From NCBI RefSeq assembly GCF_002216145.1, contig NZ_CP022278.1, positions 806,001 to 870,000 on the forward strand: a DNA stretch of 64,000 nt, read 5' to 3'. Below, piece by piece: positions 44,977-54,020 of the stretch. The notes under the pieces were generated by a model. That model worked only from the letters and a program-made list of their open reading frames with translations. It searched no databases and was not told where the DNA came from. The translations under genes were made by a program, and so were the position numbers. The number at the start of each line of letters is the position of its first letter. Positions within the stretch are counted from its first letter, which is position 1. This DNA is from Neisseria chenwenguii. Its GTDB lineage: Bacteria; Pseudomonadota; Gammaproteobacteria; Burkholderiales; Neisseriaceae.

Positions 44977-45131
44977 ATGACTACGCTGTTTTGGCTGACG
45001 GTTATCGCCGCCACCCTCATAGGCACCGGAATTCCCACCTGCTTCACTATGGCAGCCCGATTTTGTTCATCAACTTGCTGATTGTGCATGTCCGGCATCA
45101 CAAACATTCGGCAGAAAATAAAACCGAATAA
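44977..45131 (+). pseudogene. Possible small membrane protein, frameshifted
   Basis: ATG 44977 reads MTTLFWLTVIAATLIGTGIP, a membrane helix. Soon after (near 45035-45045) a different frame reads LLHYGSPILFINLLIVHV then RHHKHSAENKTE and stops at 45129-45131. The two halves together would make a two-helix protein of about 51 residues ending just before a terminator. No ribosome site is obvious. The rest of the 459-base spacer between tex and plsX shows one degenerate DUS and the hairpin. Confidence 0.35.
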
Positions 45132-45165
45132 CCCCAATCCGTTTTACCCGCACCTGAGAAAAGCA

Positions 45166-45195
45166 AAGGCCGTCTGAAAACTTTCAGACGGCCTT
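45166..45195. terminator. DUS terminator between the small ORF and plsX
   Basis: AAGGCCGTCTGAAAA and TTTCAGACGGCCTT. It serves the plsX transcript on the reverse strand. Confidence 0.75.
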
Positions 45196-45256
45196 ACATT
45201 AAAATTTAATTTCCCATAAAATCATACAGTTAAATAATTTTTTAGATGACCTCCAT

Positions 45257-46336
45257 TCACTCCGCCGCCGTACCGATATGGGTAACGGCGGTTTCCAATG
45301 CGGCTTCCTGTTCGCGCACCTCTTCCAATGCGGCGAGCTGGGCGGCGACACCCTGTTCGATTTTCGACAGGCTGGCGGCTTCGGCTTCGTGGTAGGCTTC
45401 TTCGAGCGCGTACATAAAGCCGACTTCGTCGGTGCCGCCGTGGCTTTTGACGACGACGCCGCGCAGGCCGAGGAAAATGGCGCCATTGAATTTACGCGGA
45501 TCGAGTTTGCTCTTCATGCCTTTGAGCGCGGGCAAGGCAGCGACGGCGGCAAGTTTGTTGTACCAGTTGCGCTGAAATTCCTGCTTGATTGCGCCGCCCA
45601 TGAATTTGACGGCACCTTCGATGGTTTTCAGCATGATATTGCCGACAAAGCCGTCGGCGACGACGACGTCGATTTTACCGTTGAATACGTCGTTGCCTTC
45701 AACATTGCCGATAAAGTTCAGCTTGCCGGATTTCAGCAGCTTGAAGGTTTGTTTGACGGTATCCGTGCCTTTGATGTCTTCCGTGCCGACGTTGAGCAGG
45801 CCGACGCGCGGCAGCCCTCTTTCGGGATGCAGCGCCTGCACCAGCTCGCTGCCGACAACGGCAAACTGCACGAGTTGGTCGGGCGTGCAGTCCACATTCG
45901 CGCCCAAATCCAGCATCAGCGTGAGGTGGTTTTCGCCCGAAGGCAGGAATTTGGCAATCGCAGGGCGTTCGATACCCGGGATGGTTTTGAGCACAAAACG
46001 CGCAGTCGCCATCAGTGCGCCGGTGTTGCCTGCGGATACGGCAGCTTGCGCAACTCCTTCCTTGACCTGATTGATGGCAACGCGCATAGAGGAATCTTTT
46101 TTGTTTTTTAGCGCCAGCTGCGGCGCTTCGTCCATTTCAACCACTTGAGCGGCATGAACGATTCTGACGCGCTCCATCGGCACACCTGCTTCGCGCAGGG
46201 CTTTGCCGACGGCGGCTTCGTCACCGACCATCATCAAACGGACGTTTGGCTGGCGCTTCAGAAAAGCAGCCGCGCCGGGCACGGTAACCGCCAGGCCGGC
46301 ATCGCCGCCCATGGCATCTACGGCCAATGTAATCAT
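45257..46336 (-). CDS. plsX: Phosphate acyltransferase PlsX
   Basis: Converts acyl-ACP to acyl-phosphate for phospholipid synthesis, 359 residues. The ITLAVDAMGGDAG opening, VSAGNTGALMA and VDVVVADGFVGNIMLKTIEG blocks are diagnostic. GGAGAACC ribosome site. In many relatives it follows rpmF directly; here a phosphoribosyltransferase gene lies between. Confidence 0.95.
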   Translation of the reverse strand: MITLAVDAMGGDAGLAVTVPGAAAFLKRQPNVRLMMVGDEAAVGKALREAGVPMERVRIVHAAQVVEMDEAPQLALKNKKDSSMRVAINQVKEGVAQAAVSAGNTGALMATARFVLKTIPGIERPAIAKFLPSGENHLTLMLDLGANVDCTPDQLVQFAVVGSELVQALHPERGLPRVGLLNVGTEDIKGTDTVKQTFKLLKSGKLNFIGNVEGNDVFNGKIDVVVADGFVGNIMLKTIEGAVKFMGGAIKQEFQRNWYNKLAAVAALPALKGMKSKLDPRKFNGAIFLGLRGVVVKSHGGTDEVGFMYALEEAYHEAEAASLSKIEQGVAAQLAALEEVREQEAALETAVTHIGTAAE

Positions 46337-46647
46337 AAGGTTCTCCGTTTTATGGTTTCAGACGGCATCGGCACATCAGGCCGCCTGAAATCAGGAAACG
46401 TCAGTAAAATCAAAAATTAAGCTATCGGCAAAACCGCTTCGTCCCAATGAACGGGGCAGTTTTGACGCTTCTGCGACAAATGGTTTTCAGACGGCATTGC
46501 TTGAAAAACGATTCACGCAAACCGCTTTCAGACAGCTGTTTAAACAGACCGAAACTTTTGCAAAATACCCAAAGGATACCCAAAGGCCGTCTGAAAAATT
46601 TGTACCGCCAACTGCCGTTTGCACGTTTTTCAGACGGCCTGCGGCGT
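46337..46647. other. Spacer between the phosphoribosyltransferase gene and plsX
   Basis: 311 bases with DUS copies and a DUS hairpin (46584-46640) that ends the upstream reverse-strand gene. No gene is seen. Confidence 0.5.
46584..46640 (-). terminator. DUS terminator after phosphoribosyltransferase gene
   Basis: AGGCCGTCTGAAAAA and TTTTTCAGACGGCCT with a 27-base loop, just beyond the stop. Confidence 0.65.
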
Positions 46648-47172
46648 TTAGCAGCCCTCTTTGGCCAAACGGTTGTGTTCGTCGATGTCTTCCGCGTCCC
46701 ACGGATAATTAATCCACCAGTCTTCCACGGTCAAGCCGCTGAAATAGGGAATGCCTTCGGGAATTTTGCCGGCTTTTTCTTTGATTTTTTCATGCAAAAC
46801 GGCAACGCCGACGGTGGCGAAATCCTCTTTGAGCAGCTCGTTCAGACAAAATTCCATCGTAACGCGGCTGTCGTCCACTTCATCGACCACCAGCACGTTT
46901 TTGCCTTTCAGCGCATCGGGTACGGGATCGAGCCATTGCACTTTTTTCACTTCTTCCGTGACTTGGCCTTCGTTGTCGCTGTCGTAATAAGCGGTTGTCA
47001 CGGCGTAAATCGGAATCTCCAGAAAACAGCGCAGCATACGGGCGGGAATAAAGCCGCCCCCGCCGATGGCAATCATGGCATCGTAACGGACGCCCGAATT
47101 TTGGATTTTCTCCGCCAAGCCTTTAATGACGCGGTGGATGTCGTCGTAGGTGTACCAGATTTTCTGTTTCAT
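46648..47172 (-). CDS. Phosphoribosyltransferase (purine-type)
   Basis: 174 residues. The PRPP loop is NVLVVDEVDDSRVTM (about 92-106), and AIGGGGFIPARML supplies the pyrophosphate-binding turn. The ending VEDWWINYPWDAEDIDEHN is typical of xanthine/guanine-like PRTases in this family. The base used is not certain. No strong ribosome site is seen. Confidence 0.8.
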   Translation of the reverse strand: MKQKIWYTYDDIHRVIKGLAEKIQNSGVRYDAMIAIGGGGFIPARMLRCFLEIPIYAVTTAYYDSDNEGQVTEEVKKVQWLDPVPDALKGKNVLVVDEVDDSRVTMEFCLNELLKEDFATVGVAVLHEKIKEKAGKIPEGIPYFSGLTVEDWWINYPWDAEDIDEHNRLAKEGC

Positions 47173-47279
47173 GGTCTTGCCCGATTTTCAAGTGAACAAA
47201 GCGACCCGCCTTTGGCGGCGTAATGCAAAAAAGCCAGTATTGCATGGCAATAGGCTGGCTTTCAGTCAGTCGGGAAAAA

Positions 47280-47459
47280 TCATTCGCCTTTGGCTTTAAC
47301 GACTTTGCGGCCGCGATACATACCGTTGGGCGAAATGTGGTGCGGACGGTGTACTTCGCCGGTGTTGCCGTCGACAGACAGCGCAGGCGCGGTCAGCGCG
47401 TCGTGTGAGCGGTGCATACCGCGTTTAGAGGGGGATTTTTTGTTTTGTTGAACGGCCAT
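47280..47459 (-). CDS. rpmF: 50S ribosomal protein L32
   Basis: 59 residues: [20 protein letters not shown] start, [20 protein letters not shown] middle, KVVKAKGE end. The usual size. TAGGAGC ribosome site. It lies 58 bases behind yceD, the conserved pairing. Confidence 0.95.
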   Translation of the reverse strand: MAVQQNKKSPSKRGMHRSHDALTAPALSVDGNTGEVHRPHHISPNGMYRGRKVVKAKGE

Positions 47460-47517
47460 TTCAAGCTCCTAAAATAAATAACTGTAAACCTAATCTTACC
47501 TAATCAGCGGCATCCGC

Positions 47518-48015
47518 CTATTTTTTCAAACCCGCCAATACGGCAAAAGGATTGGGTTTGTCCCGATTGACCTCGTCAAGCGCCGAATTGCCGCAATCTT
47601 CGTGACGCGGGGAATAAGGCAGCGCAATCAGAATCTGGTCTTCCACCAGGCTGCGGACATCCAAAACGTCTTGCAGCAGCATACCCTCCAACTCGTCGTC
47701 GGCGAGCATGGCTTCGTCGAGGCTTTCTTCGTCGGCAAACAGAAAAATCCGGCAGGTATCGTTTAATTCAAACGGCACGGGCTTGATGCAGCGCTGGCAA
47801 ACCAGCGGCATTTCCGCTTTTACCGTCAAATCGAGAAACAGCCTGTGCAGCCGGTCTTGTCCGCCTTGCAGCGTAAACGAAACCGCGCTTTTTCTGTCGG
47901 CGAAAAAGTCGTGCGACCAAACACGTTCGTCCAACTCGTCCAGCCGGAAGCCGCCCTGCAGCGCCTGCTTTTCGTCGGCGAAAACCTTCGGGTCAATCAA
48001 ATTAGGGTCTGACAT
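47518..48015 (-). CDS. yceD: YceD (DUF177) family protein
   Basis: 165 residues. The paired cysteines in MPLVCQRCIKPVPFEL and the acidic segment FADEESLDEAMLADDELEGM mark the family, which is linked to 23S rRNA accumulation and is nearly always upstream of rpmF. The start at 48015 (MSDPNLIDPKVFADE) is chosen over an ATG 51 bases upstream. It is divergent from maf with 53 bases between starts. Confidence 0.9.
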   Translation of the reverse strand: MSDPNLIDPKVFADEKQALQGGFRLDELDERVWSHDFFADRKSAVSFTLQGGQDRLHRLFLDLTVKAEMPLVCQRCIKPVPFELNDTCRIFLFADEESLDEAMLADDELEGMLLQDVLDVRSLVEDQILIALPYSPRHEDCGNSALDEVNRDKPNPFAVLAGLKK

Positions 48016-48068
48016 AAACGGGGTATGATATAATTTCGGCTGTCTAACGTCAATATTTTTAAGCAAAA

Positions 48069-48659
48069 ATGAGTGAAAAACTGCCTTTGGTTTTAGGGTC
48101 GGGTTCGATATTCCGCCGCGCGCAACTGACGCGGCTGGGTTTGGATTTTCAGACGGCCTCGCCCGACTTCGACGAAACGCCGCAAGCGGGCGAAAATGCG
48201 GAACAAACTGCGCTGCGCCTGGCCGAGGGCAAAGCCCGTTCGCTGGCTGCGCAATTTCCGCGCGCGCTGGTTATCGGCGCAGACCAAGTGGCATGGTGCG
48301 GCGGCCGCCAGCTCGGCAAACCGATGAACGTCGCCGCAGCGCAACAAATGCTTGCTTCGCTCAGCGGCAAACAGATTGAATTTTACAGCGCCGTCGTGCT
48401 TTTGAATACCGCCGCCAACCGCATTCAAACCCACGTCGATTACACCGCCGTAACCATGCGCACGCTGACCGACGCGCAAATCCGCGCTTATCTGGCGCGC
48501 GAACCCGACGCTGTCTATTGTGCGGGCGCGGCGAAAAGCGAGGGCTTGGGCACGGCGCTGATTGAGGAAATCGACAGCCGCGACCCAAACGCCCTGATCG
48601 GTCTGCCGTTGTTCCGACTAATTGATTTTCTGCGCAACGAAGGCGTGGAAATTCTGTAA
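48069..48659 (+). CDS. maf: Maf family nucleotide pyrophosphatase
   Basis: 196 residues. The GSGSIFRRAQLTRLGLDF opening carries the conserved arginines, VIGADQVAWC the catalytic aspartate region, and SEGLGTALIEEIDSRDPNALIGLPL the C-terminal motif. The motif set is nearer the YceF (7-methyl-GTP) branch, but assignment is tentative. Followed by a methyltransferase gene after a DUS hairpin. Confidence 0.88.
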   Translation: MSEKLPLVLGSGSIFRRAQLTRLGLDFQTASPDFDETPQAGENAEQTALRLAEGKARSLAAQFPRALVIGADQVAWCGGRQLGKPMNVAAAQQMLASLSGKQIEFYSAVVLLNTAANRIQTHVDYTAVTMRTLTDAQIRAYLAREPDAVYCAGAAKSEGLGTALIEEIDSRDPNALIGLPLFRLIDFLRNEGVEIL

Positions 48660-48702
48660 AGGCCGTCTGAAAATCTAGGCAGGCGCCGTTTTCAGACGGC
48701 CT
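48659..48702 (+). terminator. DUS inverted repeat between maf and methyltransferase
   Basis: AAGGCCGTCTGAAAA and TTTTCAGACGGCCT; the right arm lies just before the next ribosome site. Confidence 0.6.
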
Positions 48703-48713
48703 GAAAGGACATC

Positions 48714-49424
48714 ATGAACCCCGTTCTCTACCTCATCCCAACCCCGCTCGGCGCACCCGACACTCCCTGTCTGCTGCCGCACGAACAGGCGCAGATTACC
48801 GGCCTGACCGATTTTGTCATCGAAGCGGAAAAAACCGCCCGCGCCCATTTGAAACATCTGGGCATTACCACGCCGATACGCGAGTTAAACTTGCAAACGC
48901 TCAACGAACACACCGACAAAAAAACGCTACCCGAGCTGCTAAGCCCCTTGCAAAACGGCCGCAGTATGGGATTGCTCAGCGAAGCCGGCTGCCCCGCCGT
49001 CGCCGATCCGGGTGCGGATTTGGTCGCGCTGGCGCACCGCCGCGGTTTTGAAGTCCGCCCGCTGGTCGGCCCCTCCAGCCTGCTGCTGGCCTTGATGGCA
49101 TCGGGCGCAAACGGACAGAATTTCGCGTTTAAAGGCTACCTGCCGTCTGAAAAAAACGAGCGCATCGCCGCGCTCAATGCGTTGGAACAGCGTTCGCGCC
49201 AATGCTGCGAAACCCAGCTTTTCATCGAAACGCCCTACCGCAACGACGCCCTGCTCGCCGACGCCGTTGCCCACCTCCATCCCGAAACCCGCCTCTGCAC
49301 CGCCTGCGACCTGACACTGCCGACACAGAGCATCATCAGCCAGCCCGTCGCCGCTTGGCGCAAATTGAAAGGGTTGCCGAATCTGAAAAAGCGCCCGACG
49401 ATTTTTGTATTGCATGCAGAATAA
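48714..49424 (+). CDS. SAM-dependent methyltransferase, RsmI-like
   Basis: 236-residue tetrapyrrole/corrin-type methyltransferase fold: YLIPTPLGAPD, FVIEAEKTARAHLK, SEAGCPAVADPGADLV and VGPSSLLLALMASGANGQNFAFKGYLP match the family of RsmI. The enzyme target (16S rRNA or other) is not settled; the sequence is shorter than typical RsmI. AAAGGACATC ribosome site. Confidence 0.82.
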   Translation: MNPVLYLIPTPLGAPDTPCLLPHEQAQITGLTDFVIEAEKTARAHLKHLGITTPIRELNLQTLNEHTDKKTLPELLSPLQNGRSMGLLSEAGCPAVADPGADLVALAHRRGFEVRPLVGPSSLLLALMASGANGQNFAFKGYLPSEKNERIAALNALEQRSRQCCETQLFIETPYRNDALLADAVAHLHPETRLCTACDLTLPTQSIISQPVAAWRKLKGLPNLKKRPTIFVLHAE

Positions 49425-49473
49425 GGAATTGAAAATCCGTACCCATTATTTGCAGACACCATTACCGAAAACA

Positions 49474-49508
49474 AAAGATGCCGTCTGAAAATTTCAGACG
49501 GCATCTTT
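49474..49508. terminator. AT-DUS terminator methyltransferase / yidC
   Basis: AAAGATGCCGTCTGAAA and its complement with a 1-base loop, between convergent genes. Confidence 0.85.
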
Positions 49509-49521
49509 ACTTAATACCGCA

Positions 49522-51174
49522 TCAAGAAACCACTTCGCCTTGCGCGCGCTGTTTTTCAATGCTTTTATTGATGTACCACTGTTGGGCGATGGTCAGCAGG
49601 TTATTGACCACCCAGTACAACACCAAACCTGCGGGAAAAAAGAAGAACATGACAGAGAACACAATCGGCATGATTTTCATCATTTTCGCCTGCATCGGGT
49701 CGGTCGGCGGCGGGTTGAGGTAGGTTTGCGCAATCATGGTCACAGCCATAATCAGCGGCAGGATGTAATAAGGATCGGTGCGGCTCAGGTCGGTAATCCA
49801 ACCCAGCCACGGCGCTTGGCGCAGTTCGACCGAGGCAAACAGCGCCCAGTAAAGGCCGATGAACACGGGAATCTGCAACAGCATGGGCAGGCAGCCGCCC
49901 AGCGGGTTGATTTTCTCGTCTTTATACATCTGCATCATGGCTTGTTGCAGCGCCATGCGGTCGTCGCCGTATTTGGCTTTCAGTGCTTCCAGTTTGGGCG
50001 CGACGGCGCGCATTTTCGCCATCGAGCGGTAAGAAGCGTTGGTCAGCGGGAACAACACGGCTTTGACGATGCAGGTCAGCGCGACAATCGCCCAGCCCCA
50101 GTTGCCGATTAGGTTGTGCAGTTGGTTCAGAAGCCAGAACAGCGGCGAGGCAAACCAATGCACTTTGCCGTAGTCTTTCGCCAGTTGCAGATTGTCGGCA
50201 ACGTCGGCAATCACGCTGGTAGTTTGCGGGCCGGCATAGAGGTTGACCGACATCGTGCCTTTTCCGCCATTGGGAACAGCCGCCATCGGCACGCTCACAG
50301 CCGCGCTATACAGATTGTCGCCGCGGCGTTTGATGTCGATGCGACAGTCGCCGGCCGCACAAACGCTCTGCTGCGCACCTTTGGGCTGAAGAATCCAGGT
50401 GGACATAAAATGGTGCTCGATCATGCCCAGCCAGCCGGTGTGGGTTTTGCGGACGTAATCAGCTTCGTTTTTGCCGGATTTGGCATCGCTGTCCAAGTCG
50501 GAAAACTGCACTTTCTGGAACTCGCCTTCGGGCGTGTACACCACGGGACCGACATAAGACTGGGTAAAATAACCCTGACCTTCGGGCTTACTGCCGTCGC
50601 GCACGATGCGGTAGTCGGCGGTCAAGTTGGCGGGCTGCGCACCGGCATTGTTCACGTCGAAACGCACGTTGACCAGATAGCTGCCTTTGGTAAAGGTGTA
50701 AACCTTGTCGATTTTCAAACCTTTGGTTTCGGGCGCGGTCAGGCGGACTTCGACTTTGTCGCCGTTGAGGGTGTACTGTTTCTGCGGCGAAGTAAAGGCC
50801 ACGCCTTGCAGAATATTGTTGCCCTGCGCGTCTAAAAGTTCGGACTGGGCAACATAGGTATATTCTTTGCTGTCGTTAAATAGAACAAACGGTTTGTTGC
50901 CGTCGCCGTTGGCTTCGTATTTCAACAGCGTAAGCCGGCGCAAATCACCGCTTTTCTCATCGATAACGGCTTTGACCGTATCGGTCATCACGGTAATCGG
51001 CGCAGCGGGCGCCAGCGCGGCTTCGGCCTTTGCGGTTGCCGCGGCGGCCTGCTGCCGTTGCGCGGCTTGCTGTTGCGCCTGCTGCGCGGGCTTCGGCGAC
51101 GGGAACAGTTTTTCCCAACCCATCAAAATCGCCAAAGCAATGGCAAAAAATGCCATAAGTCTTTTAAAATCCAT
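49522..51174 (-). CDS. yidC: Membrane protein insertase YidC
   Basis: 550 residues. N-terminal membrane anchor (MDFKRLMAFFAIALAILMGW), an Ala/Gln-rich linker, a large periplasmic domain (about 55-330), then five membrane helices. The insertase core has the positively charged groove arginine in NASYRSMAKMRAV and the conserved MLLQIPVFIGLYWALFASVELRQAPW. It works with SecYEG or alone. It ends the rpmH-rnpA-yidD-yidC cluster. Confidence 0.96.
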   Translation of the reverse strand: MDFKRLMAFFAIALAILMGWEKLFPSPKPAQQAQQQAAQRQQAAAATAKAEAALAPAAPITVMTDTVKAVIDEKSGDLRRLTLLKYEANGDGNKPFVLFNDSKEYTYVAQSELLDAQGNNILQGVAFTSPQKQYTLNGDKVEVRLTAPETKGLKIDKVYTFTKGSYLVNVRFDVNNAGAQPANLTADYRIVRDGSKPEGQGYFTQSYVGPVVYTPEGEFQKVQFSDLDSDAKSGKNEADYVRKTHTGWLGMIEHHFMSTWILQPKGAQQSVCAAGDCRIDIKRRGDNLYSAAVSVPMAAVPNGGKGTMSVNLYAGPQTTSVIADVADNLQLAKDYGKVHWFASPLFWLLNQLHNLIGNWGWAIVALTCIVKAVLFPLTNASYRSMAKMRAVAPKLEALKAKYGDDRMALQQAMMQMYKDEKINPLGGCLPMLLQIPVFIGLYWALFASVELRQAPWLGWITDLSRTDPYYILPLIMAVTMIAQTYLNPPPTDPMQAKMMKIMPIVFSVMFFFFPAGLVLYWVVNNLLTIAQQWYINKSIEKQRAQGEVVS

Positions 51175-51341
51175 GAGAATTTCCCAAATTAAACAAGGGG
51201 GACAGGGCTTGCGCCGCTGTTTCAGACGGCATTATATAGTAGTCCGTTAAAAATAAAAGGAAACTTAGCCGCCGCCCGTATCCGCCTGCCGGGCGGTTTG
51301 ATTAAAAACAGGCGCCCGTTTTTTCAGACGGCTCTGCCAAC

Positions 51342-51563
51342 CTACGGTACAGGGTCGTGTCCGCAGCCGCCGAGCGGATGGCAGCGGCAGATGCGTTTGA
51401 ACGCCAGCCAGCCGCCTTTCAACGCGCCGTATTTTCTCACCGCTTCCAACGCGTATTGCGAACAGGTCGGCGTAAAGCGGCAGCGCGGCGGAATCAGCGG
51501 GCTGACTGCATATTGGTAAAACTTAATCAGCGCGAGCAGCAGTTTGGCGGGTAAATCTGCCAT
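51342..51563 (-). CDS. yidD: Membrane protein insertion efficiency factor
   Basis: 73 residues. [31 protein letters not shown] is the YidD hallmark with its cysteines. The ATG overlaps the rnpA stop by one base (TAATG), so they are coupled. Confidence 0.95.
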   Translation of the reverse strand: MADLPAKLLLALIKFYQYAVSPLIPPRCRFTPTCSQYALEAVRKYGALKGGWLAFKRICRCHPLGGCGHDPVP

Positions 51564-51901
51564 TATCGCTTCGCCAGCAGTTGCGCCAGCTGGGCGCGGG
51601 CTTCAGCGGCGGTTTCGCGGTTGAACGCGCGCGCGACCCTGACCACAAAATCCTGCGGGGGCAATGTGGCTTTGTTTAAGCGGAACCAGTCGCGCAAGAC
51701 CCGTTTCATATAATTGCGCTCATGCGCGCGCTTGGCGGTTTTTTTGCTGACCACCAAACCCAGCCGCGCATGATTCAGACCGTTGGCTTCCGAACGGTAA
51801 ACCTGAAGCATCGCGCTGCTGCGCCGCTTTTTAAACGCAAAAACGGATGAAAAATCATCCGTTTTTAATAAGCGGTAACGCTTGCCGAAACCGTAATCCA
51901 A
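51563..51901 (-). CDS. rnpA: Ribonuclease P protein component
   Basis: 112 residues from a TTG at 51901 (reads [20 protein letters not shown]). The RNA-binding RNR motif is in [22 protein letters not shown]. With RnpB RNA it matures tRNA 5' ends. No ATG or GTG is in frame near here, and the TTG lies 2 bases after the rpmH stop. A longer upstream reading only passes through rpmH. Confidence 0.92.
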   Translation of the reverse strand: MDYGFGKRYRLLKTDDFSSVFAFKKRRSSAMLQVYRSEANGLNHARLGLVVSKKTAKRAHERNYMKRVLRDWFRLNKATLPPQDFVVRVARAFNRETAAEARAQLAQLLAKR

Positions 51902-51903
51902 GA

Positions 51904-52038
51904 TTACACAGCCAAACGTTTGCGGCCTTTGGCACGGCGCGCAGCCAATACGGCACGGCCGCCGCGGGTTTTGGAGCGGACCAGGAAGCCGTGGGTGCGT
52001 TTGCGTTTGGTAACGGAAGGTTGATAAGTACGTTTCAT
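51904..52038 (-). CDS. rpmH: 50S ribosomal protein L34
   Basis: 44 residues, [20 protein letters not shown] to KGRKRLAV. First gene of the rpmH-rnpA-yidD-yidC cluster that faces away from dnaA. Confidence 0.97.
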   Translation of the reverse strand: MKRTYQPSVTKRKRTHGFLVRSKTRGGRAVLAARRAKGRKRLAV

Positions 52039-52164
52039 GATTTTTCCTAAAATTCGGTAGAGAATTAAACCGCAGATTACAACCGATTTTGCCGCTTTTG
52101 TCAATCAATATAAAACTTTGCGGCAAAATTTTCCGCGCACCCGCCGCAATGTCCGTCGCGCGCC

Positions 52165-52173
52165 TGTGGATAA
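52165..52173 (+). promoter_or_regulatory. DnaA box 1
   Basis: TGTGGATAA, exact complement of TTATCCACA. Confidence 0.8.
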
Positions 52174-52188
52174 AAATTCTACTGCGGC

Positions 52189-52197
52189 TGTGGATAA
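52189..52197 (+). promoter_or_regulatory. DnaA box 2
   Basis: Second TGTGGATAA, 24 bases after the first, in the same orientation and followed by the same AAAAT. Confidence 0.8.
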
Positions 52198-52204
52198 AAA
52201 TCGG

Positions 52205-52210
52205 TATAAT
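52205..52210 (+). promoter_or_regulatory. -10 box of dnaA
   Basis: TATAAT eight bases after the second DnaA box, so DnaA bound there would cover the -35 region. Confidence 0.5.
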
Positions 52211-52353
52211 CGCAAGACCTGTGTATTTCCGCACAACAGGCCGTCTGAAGAAATCAGTTGCGCTGTTTATCCTTCTGATTTTTTGCATTTTTCCCGCCAT
52301 TTTCTTTTTCAGACGGCCTCACCCTACCCATCTTTCCGACCGTGAGCCGCTCC

Positions 52354-53925
52354 ATGACCTTAGCTGAATTTTGGCCGCAATGCCTGCGCAAACTCCACGA
52401 TACCCTGCCGCAGCAGCAGTTCCAGCAATGGATTGCGCCGCTGACCGTGGGCGAGGAAGACGGCGCGTGGGTGGTGTACGGCAAAAACCAGTTTGCCTGC
52501 AATATGCTCAAATCGCAGTTTGCCGCCAAAATCGACGCCGTGCGCGCCGAGCTGGCTCCGCAGCAGGCGGCGTTTGCGTTTAAAGCAGGCACGGGACGGC
52601 ATTATGAAATGGCGGAAAGCGCGGCTGATGGAAATGAAAACATTGCCGTGCCGTCTGAAAACAGCGAAGCCAAAAACAACGAAGCCGATGCGCCGAAAGC
52701 CGGTATTGCGCACGAGAACAGGCCGTCTGAAACCGAACGCAGCGCCAAACCCGCCGCCAAAAAATCCGCCGCCGACATCGTTGCCGCGCGCTTGAAATCG
52801 CTGCCTGCCGAATCGCAGCAGAAAGCCGAACCCGCCGACAGCAAACGCGCGCCGGGCAAAGTCAAAACCGAAGCCAAACGCGAGGCGGAAGAATCGCGCT
52901 ACAACCAAACCAACCTCTCGTGCGACTACACATTTGAAACGCTGGTCGAGGGCAAGGGCAACCGCATCGCCGCCGCCGCTGCGCAGTCTATCGCGGAAAA
53001 TCCGGGTCAGAGCTATAACCCGTTTTTCCTCTACGGCAGCACGGGCTTGGGTAAAACCCACCTTGTTCAGGCCATCGGCAACGAGCTTTTGAAAAACAAG
53101 CCCGATGCAAAAGTGCGCTATATGCACGCCGACGACTACATCCGCAGCCTGATGGTCGCCGCGCGCACCAACACCTTTGATACGTTCAAACAGCAGTTCA
53201 AACAATACGATTTGCTGATTATCGACGACATCCAGTTCATCAAAGGCAAAGACCGCACGATGGAAGAATTCTTCTATCTTTACAACCACTTCCACAACGA
53301 GAAAAAGCAGCTCATTCTTACCTGCGACGTTTTGCCCGCCAAAATCGAAGACATGGACGACCGCCTCAAATCGCGGTTTTCATGGGGTTTGACGCTCGAA
53401 CTCGAGCCGCCCGAACTCGAAATGCGCGTTGCCATTCTTCAGAAAAAAGCCGAATCCGCCAATGTCAGCCTGACCGAAGAAGCTGCGTTTTTCATCGCCA
53501 ACCTGATACGCTCCAACGTGCGCGAGCTGGAAGGCGCGTTCAACCGCGTCAGCGCCAGCAGCCGATTTATGAACAAGCCCATCGACATCGACTTGGCGCG
53601 CGAAGCCTTGCAGGATATTATTGCGGTCAGGCACAAAGTCATTACCGCCGACATCATTATCGACGCCACCGCCAAGTATTACCGCATCAAAATCAGCGAC
53701 ATACTCGGCAAAAAGCGCACCCGCAACATCGCCCGCCCGCGCCAGGTGGCGATGAGCCTGACCAAAGAGCTGACCAATCTGAGCCTGCCTTCCATCGGCG
53801 ATGCGTTCGGCGGGCGCGACCACACCACGGTCATGCACGGGGTGAAAGCCGTGGCGAAATTGCGCGAAGACGACCCCGAGTTGGCGCAGGATTACGAAAA
53901 ACTGCTGATTATGATACAGAACTGA
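52354..53925 (+). CDS. dnaA: Chromosomal replication initiator DnaA
   Basis: 523 residues from ATG 52354 (MTLAEFWPQCL); an in-frame GTG lies 12 bases upstream. Domain I (1-80), a long Ala/Glu/Lys-rich linker (about 85-190) containing two DUS-encoded PSE peptides, the AAA+ domain with Walker A GSTGLGKTHL and Walker B LLIIDDIQF, and the DNA-binding domain with the signature AFGGRDHTTVMHGV. It is directly followed by dnaN. Confidence 0.97.
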   Translation: MTLAEFWPQCLRKLHDTLPQQQFQQWIAPLTVGEEDGAWVVYGKNQFACNMLKSQFAAKIDAVRAELAPQQAAFAFKAGTGRHYEMAESAADGNENIAVPSENSEAKNNEADAPKAGIAHENRPSETERSAKPAAKKSAADIVAARLKSLPAESQQKAEPADSKRAPGKVKTEAKREAEESRYNQTNLSCDYTFETLVEGKGNRIAAAAAQSIAENPGQSYNPFFLYGSTGLGKTHLVQAIGNELLKNKPDAKVRYMHADDYIRSLMVAARTNTFDTFKQQFKQYDLLIIDDIQFIKGKDRTMEEFFYLYNHFHNEKKQLILTCDVLPAKIEDMDDRLKSRFSWGLTLELEPPELEMRVAILQKKAESANVSLTEEAAFFIANLIRSNVRELEGAFNRVSASSRFMNKPIDIDLAREALQDIIAVRHKVITADIIIDATAKYYRIKISDILGKKRTRNIARPRQVAMSLTKELTNLSLPSIGDAFGGRDHTTVMHGVKAVAKLREDDPELAQDYEKLLIMIQN

Positions 53926-53934
53926 TGTTCTGAT

Positions 53935-53975
53935 TTTTCAGACGGCCGTGAAACACGGAAAGGCCGTCTGAAAAC
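53935..53975 (+). terminator. DUS inverted repeat between dnaA and dnaN
   Basis: TTTTCAGACGGCC and GGCCGTCTGAAAA with CGTG/CACG extending the stem. Confidence 0.6.
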
Positions 53976-54020
53976 TAATCCGATACCGACAAAACCAAAC
54001 AAAATCCAAAGGACTTCCCC

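Larger units (their letters stand above)
52039..52353. other. rpmH-dnaA intergenic region, likely origin or dnaA control region
   Basis: 315 bases in the conserved rpmH/dnaA position. It holds two perfect DnaA boxes, a TATAAT (52205-52210) and two DUS. I see only two boxes and no clear 13-mer array, so it may be dnaA autoregulation rather than a full origin. Confidence 0.55.
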
